A DNA stretch of 64,000 nt from Blastobasis lacticolella (taxonomy: Eukaryota > Arthropoda > Insecta > Lepidoptera > Blastobasidae): the NCBI GenBank assembly GCA_905147135.1, contig LR990048.1:14058563-14122562 (forward strand). The letters run 5' to 3'. This document shows, one piece after another, positions 54,026-64,000 of the stretch (within the stretch, counting starts at the first letter, position 1; every line of letters starts with the position of its first letter). The position numbers were made by a program, and so were the translations under genes. The notes under the pieces are model-generated. The model saw only the letters and a list, made by a program, of their open reading frames with translations. It did no database searches and was not told the DNA's origin.

Positions 54026-57000
54026 TCATCTCTTACCTCCAAAAACGGAATTTATATTTAAATAAGTCAAGACACGGTAACAATCTGGTGGATCCCACCA
54101 ATTTCTGAAATTCTCGTAAACTGTCCTTTGTTTCAGTTTTTTTTCATCGTTGAGAATAGCACACACTCTGCAGTAGTGATCTTCAAATCCTGATGTACTG
54201 TGGTAACTGTAGTGATTCCTCCACCTGAAATACTCGGCGTATTTGTCTCTGTCCTCAATCAACTCATTCATTTTTGCAGCTAATTTCTCCACGCCAAGTT
54301 CCCTCGCATTCAAGTATATTCCATCCGGCATAAATCTGAAATGTGACAGTTAATTATGGAGTCTTTTTAAGTCAAAAACAGTGACACAGGGTGAGTTTGG
54401 ACGTCAATTAATTTTTGATAGGTACCAGAGGTACGCATGTGCTCTGATAACAAAAAGCTTTTACTATGGCACTTTGAAATCGCGAAAAAATACCGTCTGT
54501 TTCAAACATTTTGCAGAATTGGTTTTAAATTTTGTATGAGACAGCTGATCTTTTTTTTATCCATTGAATATATAGACTAATGGACCCGGCACGACTTCGT
54601 TCGCGTACACCTACTTTAACCCTACCTACTCTTTCTGCTTGAATCACTCTATCTATTTTTGAAAACCGCATTAAATCCGTTGCATTGTGTAAAAAATCTA
54701 AGCGTACATAGATACATAGAGACAGACGGCGGAAACCGACTTTGTTTTATACTATGTACCTATATATTTCAGGTTTAAATACCTATATTATTATTTAGTA
54801 TGTTGCCGAACCCTGTGACAGGTCACCTCAATTCCTGCATTATGGGTAGGTAAGCCAGTGGTATTTATCCAGGCTGACTCCTTGGGCTTGTCAGAATTCT
54901 AATTAGTGCAACGAGGTAATTTTTTTAAGTCCGAGAATAGTACAATTTCAGACACTTTCGAACTGTACGCAGATGTTTCTGAAAAGTACTCGTAATCTAA
55001 GGTTAACGCCTCACAACACAGCACCGAATCCATATCATGGATGTACGGCAGAATGTTTCGAGCTATCTATTAAGTGATGGAATTTGAAGGATAAGCGTCT
55101 GGGAGTGTTCTTAGGTAGCCAAATGCCTCGATTGGAGGGCAAGGAGGAAGCAGTTACGGACAAATTTTGACATGTTTCAAGGAATGGCGGCAGCCACATG
55201 AACTGTTTCATTAAACAATGCTACCCTATTGTCGAACATGGCTGAGACTGGTTTTATTTCTTAAGACTATATTATTATAACGATATTAGACAAAACTTGT
55301 TTAGAAAACTCCTCTCTCTCTAGACTCTACCCCCTAAATATTTTGCTTTCATAATGATTTAATAATAATAATAATAATAAATAAATATTCGTGGACAAAT
55401 TCACACAGCGCCATCTAGCCCCAAACTAAGCAAAGCTTGTACTATGGGTGTTAGATAACTGATATACTACTTAAATACTTTTTTTTAAATACATACTTAT
55501 TATACATAGAACACCCAGACCCGTAACAGAAATTAAAATTCATCATTCAAATTTCTGAGCGGCCGGGAATCGAACCCGGGACCTCTTGCGTGGCAGACCG
55601 GCATGTTGACCATTGAACCACTCAGGTCGTCCTGACGTTAATGGATGACATCTACTTGTTTCGGGCCATTGATTTTAGCGAATACTTAGCTATAGCAGTC
55701 GCTAAATGGCCGCTGAAGAGCACATTTCAGCTATTGTTGCAAAACATACGCTTTTTTTGTCCATTGTATACACTAACTCTATTACCATGTCGAGTTTGAA
55801 TTTGACCATTTATTTTGTGAAAGTTTTAGATGCATTGAATTTATGAAGCGAATCTGTAAGCCGCGTTCGGCCGTTTCTATGAAAATGATCTACTGGCTGT
55901 TTGTATACTGTGGTCACCGATGGCCGTGTTGCCCTATGTAATTAGTGAAATTAGAATTACAGATAGAACAAATTTTTAAATTTCCTGCTTTTTCTCAGGT
56001 GACTCTTTCATTTGCCAGATTGTCAGCGTAGATATTTATAACAATATCCAGTTACGTTATCAACTGTAAGTCATGCCAAAAGAGCCAAGTAATATCTCTC
56101 ATAGTCCTCTGTCAGCTGGATATATTGGTAGTCTAGGCAGTATTTCACGTAAGTACATCTCCTACACTACTACAAAGCGCAAGTCAGATCCTATAAAGGA
56201 GTACTAGCTTAGAATAAGATATGGTTAGTACCATATCACCAGCCTAGTGGCTGGTAGCAGAATTTCCAAAATTGAAGTTCAGAGATGTTATAGGACATAC
56301 GATCACTATAGTAAATTTTCATACGCCATATAGTACCGAAAAGTTTTGATCTCATGTCGTTTTTTTTTCAGTTTAAAGTTTCGTCTACAACTCAACAGTA
56401 ATCACCTTAATCAGCGCGTCTGGTTTAGTGAACCGCAGTGTGGACACAGGTTTCGTGAATTAGTACTAATTTTGACGAGGGACTTCTCATGTAGGAGGCA
56501 GGAGGTACCATTGGAATGTCAACTTGAAGGTCTGTATAAATACTTTCACAGATTCGGACCGAATGCAGTGCGTAAGCGCTCTAAAGATCAATAACATATT
56601 CACCTTGTATAATTAGCACCACCGTACACAACTGGTATGGCACTATACTGTAATCCGCGTAACAACTTTTCTGTCACATAGTCTTCACTAAATGAATTTT
56701 CAAATGACAAATAAAAGAAATAATCTGTTTCAATCATTTTATTACATTTTTCTTCGTCGTCAAAAGAACATTTCTTAGTACCACATTTTCCGTAAATATC
56801 TATTTCTAATTCATATTTTCTGAGTTCTCTGGATAGGTTCTTAGCAAACGATTCACGTTTTCTTACAGTTTTACAATTTGATACGAACCAAGCGGCAGCT
56901 CTCCTTTTATTTATAAATAAGTTTCTTAATTCATCTGATACTGGCTCCATGTTTTCTAATTTCAGCCAGTGCATATTCTTCTTCGGGCCTATAACTCGCC

Positions 57001-57718
57001 CAGTTATATCTTTAACTATAATGTATCCCCATGTCATATCTGAATCTAGCCTGTAAGTCCACGTCCAATTGAAAAAGTAATCAAATTTACTACTACAAAC
57101 TGGATAAAAATCTGCAGACTCGATAGTAGCAAACACATATTTTTGGTGAGTTGAACGTCGATGTGGCAACAACTTACGGTCCTTGTAGTGTCTTACTAGT
57201 TGTGGCCCCTCAAAAATTATGACATCAAATAAAGTATAGTCCTTTAGAATTTTTTTATCAGAAGTTACAAAACAATTTGTATGTTTACACTTTCTTTCGA
57301 TGAATATAGATTGGCCGTTATCAAAATAAACAAATGGAACTGTGATCATATGCGTCCATTTAAGAATGTATATCATATTCGGTTTTTGTTCATGTTTAGG
57401 TTCAGACTCTATATTAGCGCCTGAATTTAATTCGTCATGGTCCAAACTATCAACATATCCGTGCTCTGATATAGATCCACCTGATTTTTGAGGTCCTCTG
57501 TCTTCAAATTTTATTTCTCTGAATTTTTGTGAACTTTTCAATAAGTCTTTTAGGTGTTCATGCTTTTGTACCAATTCATCAAACCTCTCATCTACTATCT
57601 TTTGTCTTTGGGCTAGTTGTCTATTATTATTCACGAGTAGAATTTCATTTATTGAGAGGTACGAAAATATAAGTATGACGGCTAGGGCGAAAGCGAAGAA
57701 CAGTTTTTCATTGCTCAT
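54026..57718 (-). CDS. Alpha-1,3-fucosyltransferase (GT10), paralogue 3, 474 aa
   Basis: Minus-strand exons are 57718-56604 and 54335-54026, phase-2 junction shared with the other two (475 codons). The ATG at 57718 is the first in frame. The anchor is at residues 6-22 (LFFAFALAVILIFSYLS), and a charged, partly helical stem runs to about 113. The GT10 domain has NWTWTYRLDSDMTWGY (217-232), AAAWFVSNC (274-282) and FYLSFENSFSEDYVTEK (335-351). Compared with paralogue 2, the last exon is shorter in the middle, with STSGFEDHYCRVC in place of the longer SVETDDYCGMC stretch, and it has an extended C-terminus (LNINSVFGGKR). All recognisable family motifs are kept, so it is probably active. The leader upstream is conserved with paralogue 2. 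Confidence 0.92.
54570..54775 (-). repeat. Helitron-like repeat in FucT-3 intron
   Basis: CTAATGGACCCGGCACGACT and CCTACTTTAACCCTACCTAC at one end. It resembles the 44604 element before its minisatellite expanded. Confidence 0.5.
55360..55635 (-). repeat. SINE-2 in FucT-3 intron
   Basis: The (AATA)n tail at 55365-55385, GCGCCATCTAGCCCCAAACT, the B box (GGAATCGAACC on +) and a head ending AGGTCGTC. Confidence 0.85.
55640..56600. other. FucT-3 intron, no other gene seen
   Basis: The 82-codon + strand frame at 56346-56594 has no supporting evidence. Confidence 0.4.
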
Positions 57719-57800
57719 TATGCTATGCGAGTGGAGAGACACGTGCGCGGGCGCAGCGGGTGCGTGTGACCCGCGACCGAACCGAACATACCGACACTGA
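57719..57800 (-). promoter_or_regulatory. Conserved leader of FucT-3
   Basis: Upstream of the ATG the words GTTCGGT, CGGGTCACACGC and CCCGCTGYG on the minus strand match the leader of FucT-2 (46578-46660). It is GC-rich and lacks a TATA box. Confidence 0.5.
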
Positions 57801-57974
57801 CAACATAGGTATACAAGTATCGATCATAACGAAAGTACAAGTATTGATGATATTGATATTAACCGGGCGTTAGCCATGTTGGGTATGTTATACCCAACCA
57901 GGTTATACACGTTGAATGTTTATTGGTTATCTTTGTGTCTTTTACTTGATTAACGTCCAGTAAGGAAGGTCCTA

Positions 57975-58266
57975 TAGTATCGGACACATTTTAGTTTTAA
58001 TAAATAATACTCGAAATTGGATATATGAATGTTATTTTAATTGATAATTTTGAAGTTTGAACTTCATGTTGTATCGAACAGCATACTTGAAAGGCCTAAA
58101 AATATTACATTACTAAGGGAGGAAATAATGAGTAGGTACTTGCAAATAGTATATCATGAGGAGAGCTCATAACAAGAACGCAAAATACCTATACAACATT
58201 GGGACTGTTTCGTTAAGTATCTGACAGTTTCGTTTAGTATCGGACATCGTTAATTGTCCGATACTA
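57975..58266. mobile_element. ~290-bp TIR element
   Basis: TAGTATCGGACA at the left, inverted TGTCCGATACTA at the right. AGTATCGGACA also occurs once inside, near 58237. It may be a Tc1/mariner-type MITE (TA edges). Confidence 0.6.
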
Positions 58267-58335
58267 ATGCTGCCACCTGACCTCCGTCACCCCGTTACCA
58301 GAAGAACCTGACCATATTGGATCATGGTAACCTAC
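58262..58335 (-). repeat. SINE-1 fragment
   Basis: GCTGCCACCTGACCTCCGTC and TATTGGATCATGGTAACC match the middle of SINE-1. Confidence 0.6.
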
Positions 58336-58339
58336 CATA

Positions 58340-58650
58340 ATACACCTAATCTATTTTGCTCCTTATAAATATAAATTCTGGTCGATATAATCTATATCCC
58401 CGGCAACACAGTCAATTCAGTGAAACCAGTGTGAAAAATAATAACTGAAATCCAGAACCTTCCAAACTCTTACTACGATGACATATCAATGTTTATGTAA
58501 AATCATTGCTTCAGGGTCAACATCACCGCTACTGCTCCATCTGTGTTAAAATTTGCGGTTGTATACTTTTATTAGGTAATAAAATAAATTATTGCATTAT
58601 TAATTACGCGTTAAACTACTTTCGGAGGTACCTATTGTAATAACTAGAGC
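58340..58650. other. No gene seen
   Basis: AT-rich spacer. Confidence 0.4.
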
Positions 58651-58663
58651 TAGTGTTGCTTTG

Positions 58664-58688
58664 GAGCTAGAGCTAGAGCTAGAGTTGG
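58664..58688. repeat. (GAGCTA)n simple repeat
   Basis: GGAGCTAGAGCTAGAGCTAG. Each unit is palindromic (TAGCTC/GAGCTA), so the run can fold on itself. Confidence 0.8.
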
Positions 58689-58729
58689 TACAATGAGTTG
58701 TAAAATATATCTAATCATATCAGCCGTAA

Positions 58730-58970
58730 AACGCCTATTGCTGTGCATAGGCCTCCCCCAGAGATCTCCACAAAGGCCGGTCCACATCCTGCTGGTACCT
58801 GTGATCCTAAACAGGTCGTCGGTCCACCTTGTGGGAGGCCTATCCACACTGCGTCTTCCAGTACGTGGTCGCCATTCGAGAACTTTACTGCCCCATGGCC
58901 CATCTGTTCTTCGAGCTAAGTGCCCTGTCCACTACCACTTTAGCCTGGCATTCCTTAGTGGCAAAATGTA
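58730..58970 (-). mobile_element. LINE 3' end (RTE/Proto2-like)
   Basis: The minus strand encodes RPPTRWTDDLFRITG and a following WGRPMHSNR, the typical C-terminal tail of an abundant insect LINE group. It is 5'-truncated. Confidence 0.7.
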
Positions 58971-59074
58971 TCTATTTCATTAGAAACAATAGTACCACGC
59001 ACACAACAGCAAGAAGGAGGCGTTCAGTGTATTATCTTCGGTATAAAATAAAAACATATTGGTTAATGTCACGG

Positions 59075-59325
59075 TTGTGCACGCGCACGAGGGCCAGGGG
59101 TCCGCCTTGACCATGACCCAGGATTTGGCAGATCAGATAATTGAGCGAGTGCTATCTGATCTCCGTGCCATGATCATGGTAACACATTCGATCGCCTGAA
59201 TGTGCAAGTTTCATCACGATATTTTTCCTCGTCGTAAGAGCATCGGTTAGTGTTTAACCATTTCGAACCAGGTACGTATCGCTTACGAGTGGGATACCCT
59301 AACCGCTCGGCCACCAACCCTCACT
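59075..59325 (-). repeat. SINE-1
   Basis: GCACGAGGGCCAGGGGTCCG and ACCATGACCCAGGATTTGGC on +, ending at CGCTCGGCCACCAACC. The B box survives as TTCGAACC. Confidence 0.8.
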
Positions 59326-59554
59326 CCCCGTAAATTTTGTTCAATTAGAGTTCCATTGCTCGCAGAACAGACTGATGCATGGTATATAGTACTATATTTA
59401 ACTGCATGATGATGAGTATGGTCCTTGATGAACTTAATTATCGGGGGATCTATTTTTGAACCGCTCTTTGATTTTCGTTATGAAAAATTCAATATATTTT
59501 TGGAAGTGTTGAAACGCTAAACACTTCAATGTTGAAATGCGGAAGTTTTTTTAA

Positions 59555-59885
59555 TTTTTTTTTTATGTCATACGGTAGGCAAACAGGCAAGTGGGCCACC
59601 TGATGGAAAGTGGTCACAACTGCCTATAGACATTAGCAACAATAATAGTATCGCCAATACGTTGCCCACCTCTATCACACGTTGCTCTGGCAGCAAAAAG
59701 GTAAATGCCCCACCACTGCCAAAGCCACGGTTTCCCAAACCCCCCATGGAGCACTGGAGACCTTACTAACCGGCAGAAACACAATACTATTTAAAACAGT
59801 ATTGTTTAGCTGCGGTATTCCGTAAGGTGGAGGTACTACCCCAGTCGGGCGGGTCCATTTCGAACGGTATACCCTGCTATGCCCT
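59555..59885 (-). mobile_element. Dispersed LINE-tail-like repeat
   Basis: The minus strand ends in an A-rich tail (59555-59565). It contains CCATCAGGTGGCCCACTTGC and CTGCCAGAGCAACGTGTG. Pieces occur at 1-60 and 38920-39070. Confidence 0.6.
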
Positions 59886-60073
59886 ATCTCTCTTAAATTT
59901 CAAGTGCATAAAAGTTTGAGTAGATCAGGACCTCCAAAACAATTTTCATGGGCCGGTCGTGTACTTTTGTCAAGTATACTGCGCCTCCTGCGTCACATTT
60001 GCTTACATCGCTGACATCAGAAGCCATCATCAATGTGCAGTGCACTTAATAACCGTTTTATCGTTTTAGTTAC

Positions 60074-60305
60074 GACGACCTAGTGGTTCAGTGGTCTGCC
60101 ACGCAAGAGGTCCCGGGTTCGATTCCCGGCTGGACAGATATTGATATGATGAATTTTAATTTCTGTTACGGGTCTAGATGTTCTATGTATAATAAGTATG
60201 TATTTAAAAAAAGTATTTAAGTAATTTATCAGTTATTTAGCACCCATAGCACATGCTTTGCTTAGTTTGGGGCTAGATGGCGCTGTGTGAATTTATCCAT
60301 GAATT
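60074..60305 (+). repeat. SINE-2
   Basis: GACGACCTAGTGGTTCAGTG, B box GGTTCGATTCC, GGGGCTAGATGGCGCTGTGT. Confidence 0.85.
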
Positions 60306-60743
60306 TTTATTTTTTATTTTTATTTAGTTCTTATGAAGAGCCTTGCTATCAAGGGCCAGACGAATAGCTTCCACGAAATGGATGGACCACTTTGACGGTA
60401 CGAAATTAGAAGTAAAACATCTCGGATTTGTTAAGCTTATTTCTTCGTTTTTGTACCGCAATGTAAACATGCTCCACTTCAAATATTCACACTGACGTAG
60501 ACGCAAAGCTATTAGAAAATAAGTAGACGTTTACTGAAATCGTTATCGACATCTAAATAAATAAAAGCGAGTGCGTTGCCCTTAACATAACCGGAGACGT
60601 CATATTTTAAACGATAATAATATAGTCGCGTTGGTGTCTAAATAGAAAGGTACATAAAGTCGCTCTGACTACCCGAGCACGACGTCGGATTTTTACTTTT
60701 TAAGACCCGAAATTGTCTCTCTAAAACTAACCTAGACAGCCTA

Positions 60744-61600
60744 GTGTCAGTAACTACTAGGGTATTGTATAGTGGTATAGAGCGAGAACCCAAAAACTTA
60801 TATACTACAACTGGAGAGGGCGCAGAGCAAGCTAGCTCATTCCGTTCCCTGCGTTCGTATTTCGTAGGTAGCAAGCTTAGGCAGGATCTTGTGACCAGGG
60901 TAAACATGTGGAAGGATGTGCTAGGAAACGGTGGTATGAAGTTGAATGTCGCTAAAACACAGTATATGGCTAGCTGCAGCACGGATGCTGAAACCATCCG
61001 TATATGAAGCAAAGCCGTCAACAGAACAGATAAATTCATATACATCGGATCCGTGATGCTCGAGTCCGACGATATCGACCCTGATGTCAAGTCCCGAATA
61101 TCTGTTGCTTGGGCCAAATGGTGGGAACTTACGGCAGTCATTAATGACCCTAAAATCCCTGTCAAGCTCAAGGGGGCTTATATACAAGAGTATAATTAGA
61201 CCTGTGATATTATATGGCTGCGATACATGGCCAGCGCTGAAAAAAACATGTTCTTGAACTCCACGCCAACGAAATGAATATGCTACGATGGATGTACCGA
61301 GTTAGACGATTCGACCGAGTATGTAACGAGTACATCCGTGGCAGCCTTGGCGTGACGGATATGATCGAGAAGGATAATCTTCGCTGGTTTGATCACGTGT
61401 TGCGTACGCTCCAGGGATACGTGGGAAATAGATGCCTGTACCTGCCAGTATCAGGAAAGAAACCTCGTCGGTTCTAGGTGGGAGCCAGAATATAACGGCT
61501 TACGTCGTGAGGTTGCCGAAGAATATGCGAGAAAATGACAAAGAAAGCGGACCCTGACAGAGGCCGGAATAAGCGCTAGGATGATGATGATGATGATATA
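60744..61600 (+). mobile_element. RTE-like LINE, C-terminal half with (GAT)n tail
   Basis: Carries GGMKLNVAKTQYM, FIYIGSVMLES, NDPKIPVKLKG, MNMLRWMYRVRRFDR and LRWFDHVLRTLQGYVGN over several frames with stops. It ends GACAGAGGCCGGAATAAGCG and GATGATGATGATGATGAT. It shares the GAT-type tail with Family A, suggesting RTE enzymes mobilise Family A. Confidence 0.88.
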
Positions 61601-61604
61601 TTAG

Positions 61605-62055
61605 TTATCCAAATGGATTATCCAAAGGAATTCAAATCTGGTACCTAACCCGGTCTTCGTTTAAAACTATTGCTGTTTAGTTTTCTTTGTTTATTTTAAG
61701 GGGGGAACCAAGCATACGTTTTCAATGCATGTATTTGCATTAAAAATTGCAGACTTTGCTTAAATTTAATCTAGGTTTTAAGACTTTCGTGGTTATTCAC
61801 TACACTTTCACTACACACCCCGTAAACACGTAACTAACAAACCCGATAATATGTGTAGTACAAGTGTTTGCTTGAATTTGGCTAATTTTCGGTAATTTCT
61901 AAGTGCTGTTAAAATAGCTCTTGATTCCAAACACATCTAATAAAGTTTAAACCGGTTTCCGTATCAGTCACAACCTTTTCATGTTCAATCTGTGGACCTT
62001 AACCACGTGCTCGGATAAACTTTTCAGGAGTTATATCCAGGATAATATCTAACAA
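61605..62055. other. No gene seen
   Basis: Unassigned AT-rich spacer. Confidence 0.4.
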
Positions 62056-62059
62056 TGTA

Positions 62060-62320
62060 TTGAAGCGGTACCATCACAGTCAGTCAACCACAATGGGGCG
62101 CTCCTTCACTACTAGTTCTTTTAACTTACAAGCTATGTTTATTGAAAATTTAATGAAAATGAAAACAAATTACACAACGTCTCGTCTTCGTCTTTTCCAA
62201 AAAGAATGTTCGAGATTCTTCGAAGAGAATGTTCCTACTTACAGGGATAGAAAAACAAAAATAGTCGTCCAGCAACTAAGAAAATTCGGGAAAAACAAAG
62301 TGCTTTTTTATAAACTTTAA
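62060..62320 (+). CDS. Unrecognised 86-codon frame
   Basis: Basic, probably helical (SRLRLFQKECSRFFEENV, RDRKTKIVVQQLRKFGKN). An ATG start and TAA stop are present, but no promoter, splice or relatives were recognised. It may be a chance frame or a transposon scrap. Confidence 0.2.
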   Translation: MKRYHHSQSTTMGRSFTTSSFNLQAMFIENLMKMKTNYTTSRLRLFQKECSRFFEENVPTYRDRKTKIVVQQLRKFGKNKVLFYKL

Positions 62321-62324
62321 ATAA

Positions 62325-63340
62325 ATTGAAAAGGACAACATCAGTAGAGTCAGGTAATGTTTTACATGATTTTGAAGATGATCGAATCAAAACCTTTTCC
62401 AACTGCCATTCCCACATACGAACCAAAGGTGTCATTGCGCGTAGCTAGCTTTCCAATATTTTCTGGCATTCTTGTTTAATAGGCTGGTATAATCCATTAA
62501 ACCAGGCATTGTCATGAATGGTCACACCGTCAGTGATATTCTTCCGCCAAACAGGGCGGTCGACAGCTTGGCTCTCCCAGCTATTCCAATTAATATTAAA
62601 TATGACCATGTTACGACGATGCCTCGTTTAAAGATCTAGCCGACAAATGCGCGAAACGACACTAAGGCGTTGACATTTCCTTCCCATCCAGGGCGAATTA
62701 TTTTGTCTGTTCACTATGTGACCGAATCTGTCTTTCCCGTGCTGGCCTCTACAGCTATCAGAAAAAGTACCGTATCATTAGCAGTGACGCTGTTTAAATA
62801 ATCTATAATTGATGTCTAAGGCCAATGATGATAAATCTATTAAAGACTCCTTCAGGCGTAATTCTATCATGCAAATCAACATACTTCAGATACCTGAAAT
62901 GGCATGGCACATGCAGCATTTTTGTCACAATAAACCTAAGGCAAGAATGGTATTTAGATGTTATGGGCAACAGTCATAGCTTTCCTTTAACTGGACTATC
63001 TAATCGTCTTTTTTCATTTAATCTCTCATTAAGTTATATAACTTTGATTTGATAATACCAGTAGTAGTTTATATACCTATAATACTTTTCTAGTTTGTAA
63101 CAATTCTGACTAGCGCTATCAAAACCATATACCAATGGCGCATTAAATAAGGTAAGTTTGTAACTGTAGTAACAATTACCTTGCATTCAATTTCCTAATC
63201 TAAATTGGGTGCATTTGACCGTTCAAAATAATCACAACAATAAAAAACAATTATTAATTCTCTACTTAAAACAAGCGTTCACAAAACAACAGTAATTTTT
63301 AAAATTTTAATAATGTCTTAGGGATTTATAATAGTCATCT
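62325..63340. other. No gene seen
   Basis: Unassigned. Confidence 0.4.
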
Positions 63341-63344
63341 TAGC

Positions 63345-63525
63345 GTTAATGGCTGAAATGCAGGTTTCATCACGATGTTTACCCTCAGCGTGAGAGCATC
63401 AGTTAGTGATCGAAAAATGTACATAACTCCGAAAAGGGTTATTGGTACATGGCAGCGGTGGGATTCGAACCCGGGACCTATCGCTTACGAGTCAGACCCT
63501 TTAACCACTAGGCCGCCGAAGCTTT
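63345..63525 (-). repeat. SINE-1, 5' half
   Basis: CAGGTTTCATCACGATGTTT, then the B box (GGATTCGAACC on +) and a head GCCGCCGAAGC. Confidence 0.8.
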
Positions 63526-63529
63526 ACAT

Positions 63530-64000
63530 AGAGATTTATCATTATCATATCATTATGAATACCTATTGAAAAAAAAATACACCTTGGTTGAGACGATACT
63601 GTAAAATTTTAATACCTACGTGATGAAGCCGATTATGTGGTCTAAGAAATTTAAAGCAAGAAAGTTAATGTACGTCAAACAATAGACCTAGATTGGTTAC
63701 GTGAAGGCTAACAATAAATAAGTGCACGGAGTAAATACAAAAACTCAACAGAAAATACAAAAGCTAGGATTACAAATGTAATTTTTTTATATATATTAAA
63801 AAATATTATTATTTAAATCACCTTTTGTACACTAGTTTTGCCTTATTTTACAAATTTAAGAAATTGCAACCGGTTTCGAATTATTCATCTTCAGGCAATA
63901 ATAGAGTTCCATCACGAAGTCACAACACAAAGCGTTAAATAATGGTAAACTACTTATAGTCTTTGTCCTCACTCCTCTGATCCTCACTCCTCTCACCCAG
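63530..64000. other. No gene seen
   Basis: AT-rich end of the window; nothing recognised. Confidence 0.4.

Noticed and set aside
57719..57742. Start of FucT-3 at 57742
   Set aside because: That codon is GTG; the first ATG is at 57718.
8513..63525. Possible tRNA genes at each GGTTCGAATCC or GGTTCGATTCC
   Set aside because: All sit in repeated SINE copies without full cloverleaf pairing and with SINE bodies attached.

Overview
The window looks like a nuclear genome segment of a moth or butterfly (Lepidoptera). It is AT-rich and intron-containing. It is dense in tRNA-derived SINEs, a (GAT)n-tailed retroposon, RTE- and Jockey/CR1-like LINE pieces, Helitron-like repeats ending in CTAG, and small terminal-inverted-repeat (TIR) elements. 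No database was available, so the taxon is an inference from repeat style and protein families.

Host genes supported by reading frame plus splice sites: (1) a four-exon GNAT acetyltransferase, + strand, 4523-6966 (242 aa), with a decayed copy of its first exon upstream at 1273-1440; (2) a small secreted, possibly processed peptide precursor, + strand, from 23990; (3) three two-exon GT10 alpha-1,3-fucosyltransferase paralogues: 29510-32381 (+, 404 aa), 41734-46577 (-, 460 aa) and 54026-57718 (-, 474 aa). The three share one phase-2 splice junction placed just after the sugar-nucleotide-binding motif, so they arose by local duplication with at least one inversion.

Between the acetyltransferase and the fucosyltransferases (24-28.9 kb) lies a run of short or broken coding sequences. 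They are the peptide gene, a small secreted-protein frame cut by a (GAT)n-tailed retroposon with an exact 9-bp target duplication (25426-25973), a 170-codon frame with one in-frame stop (26559-27068), and an ankyrin-repeat relic resembling IkappaB-like vankyrins of ichnoviruses (28319-28601). A well-formed TATA/initiator pair precedes the ankyrin relic, and a LINE 3' end truncates it.

The rest is mostly transposable elements and unassigned AT-rich sequence. Notable structures are a 30-bp-periodic foldback element carrying four X-box-like palindromes (about 7166-7603), a 4.1-kb interval bounded by 35-bp inverted repeats (7763-11906), an 11-bp minisatellite of about 60 units inside a fucosyltransferase intron (44650-45326), and several insertions with clear target-site duplications. 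Three dispersed families are named here for cross-reference. Family A is a retroposon of about 250 bp with a (GAT)n tail. SINE-1 has a tRNA B box GGTTCGAATCC and a 3' end AACGCCAAGATG. SINE-2 has a tRNA B box GGTTCGATTCC and a TTTA-rich tail.
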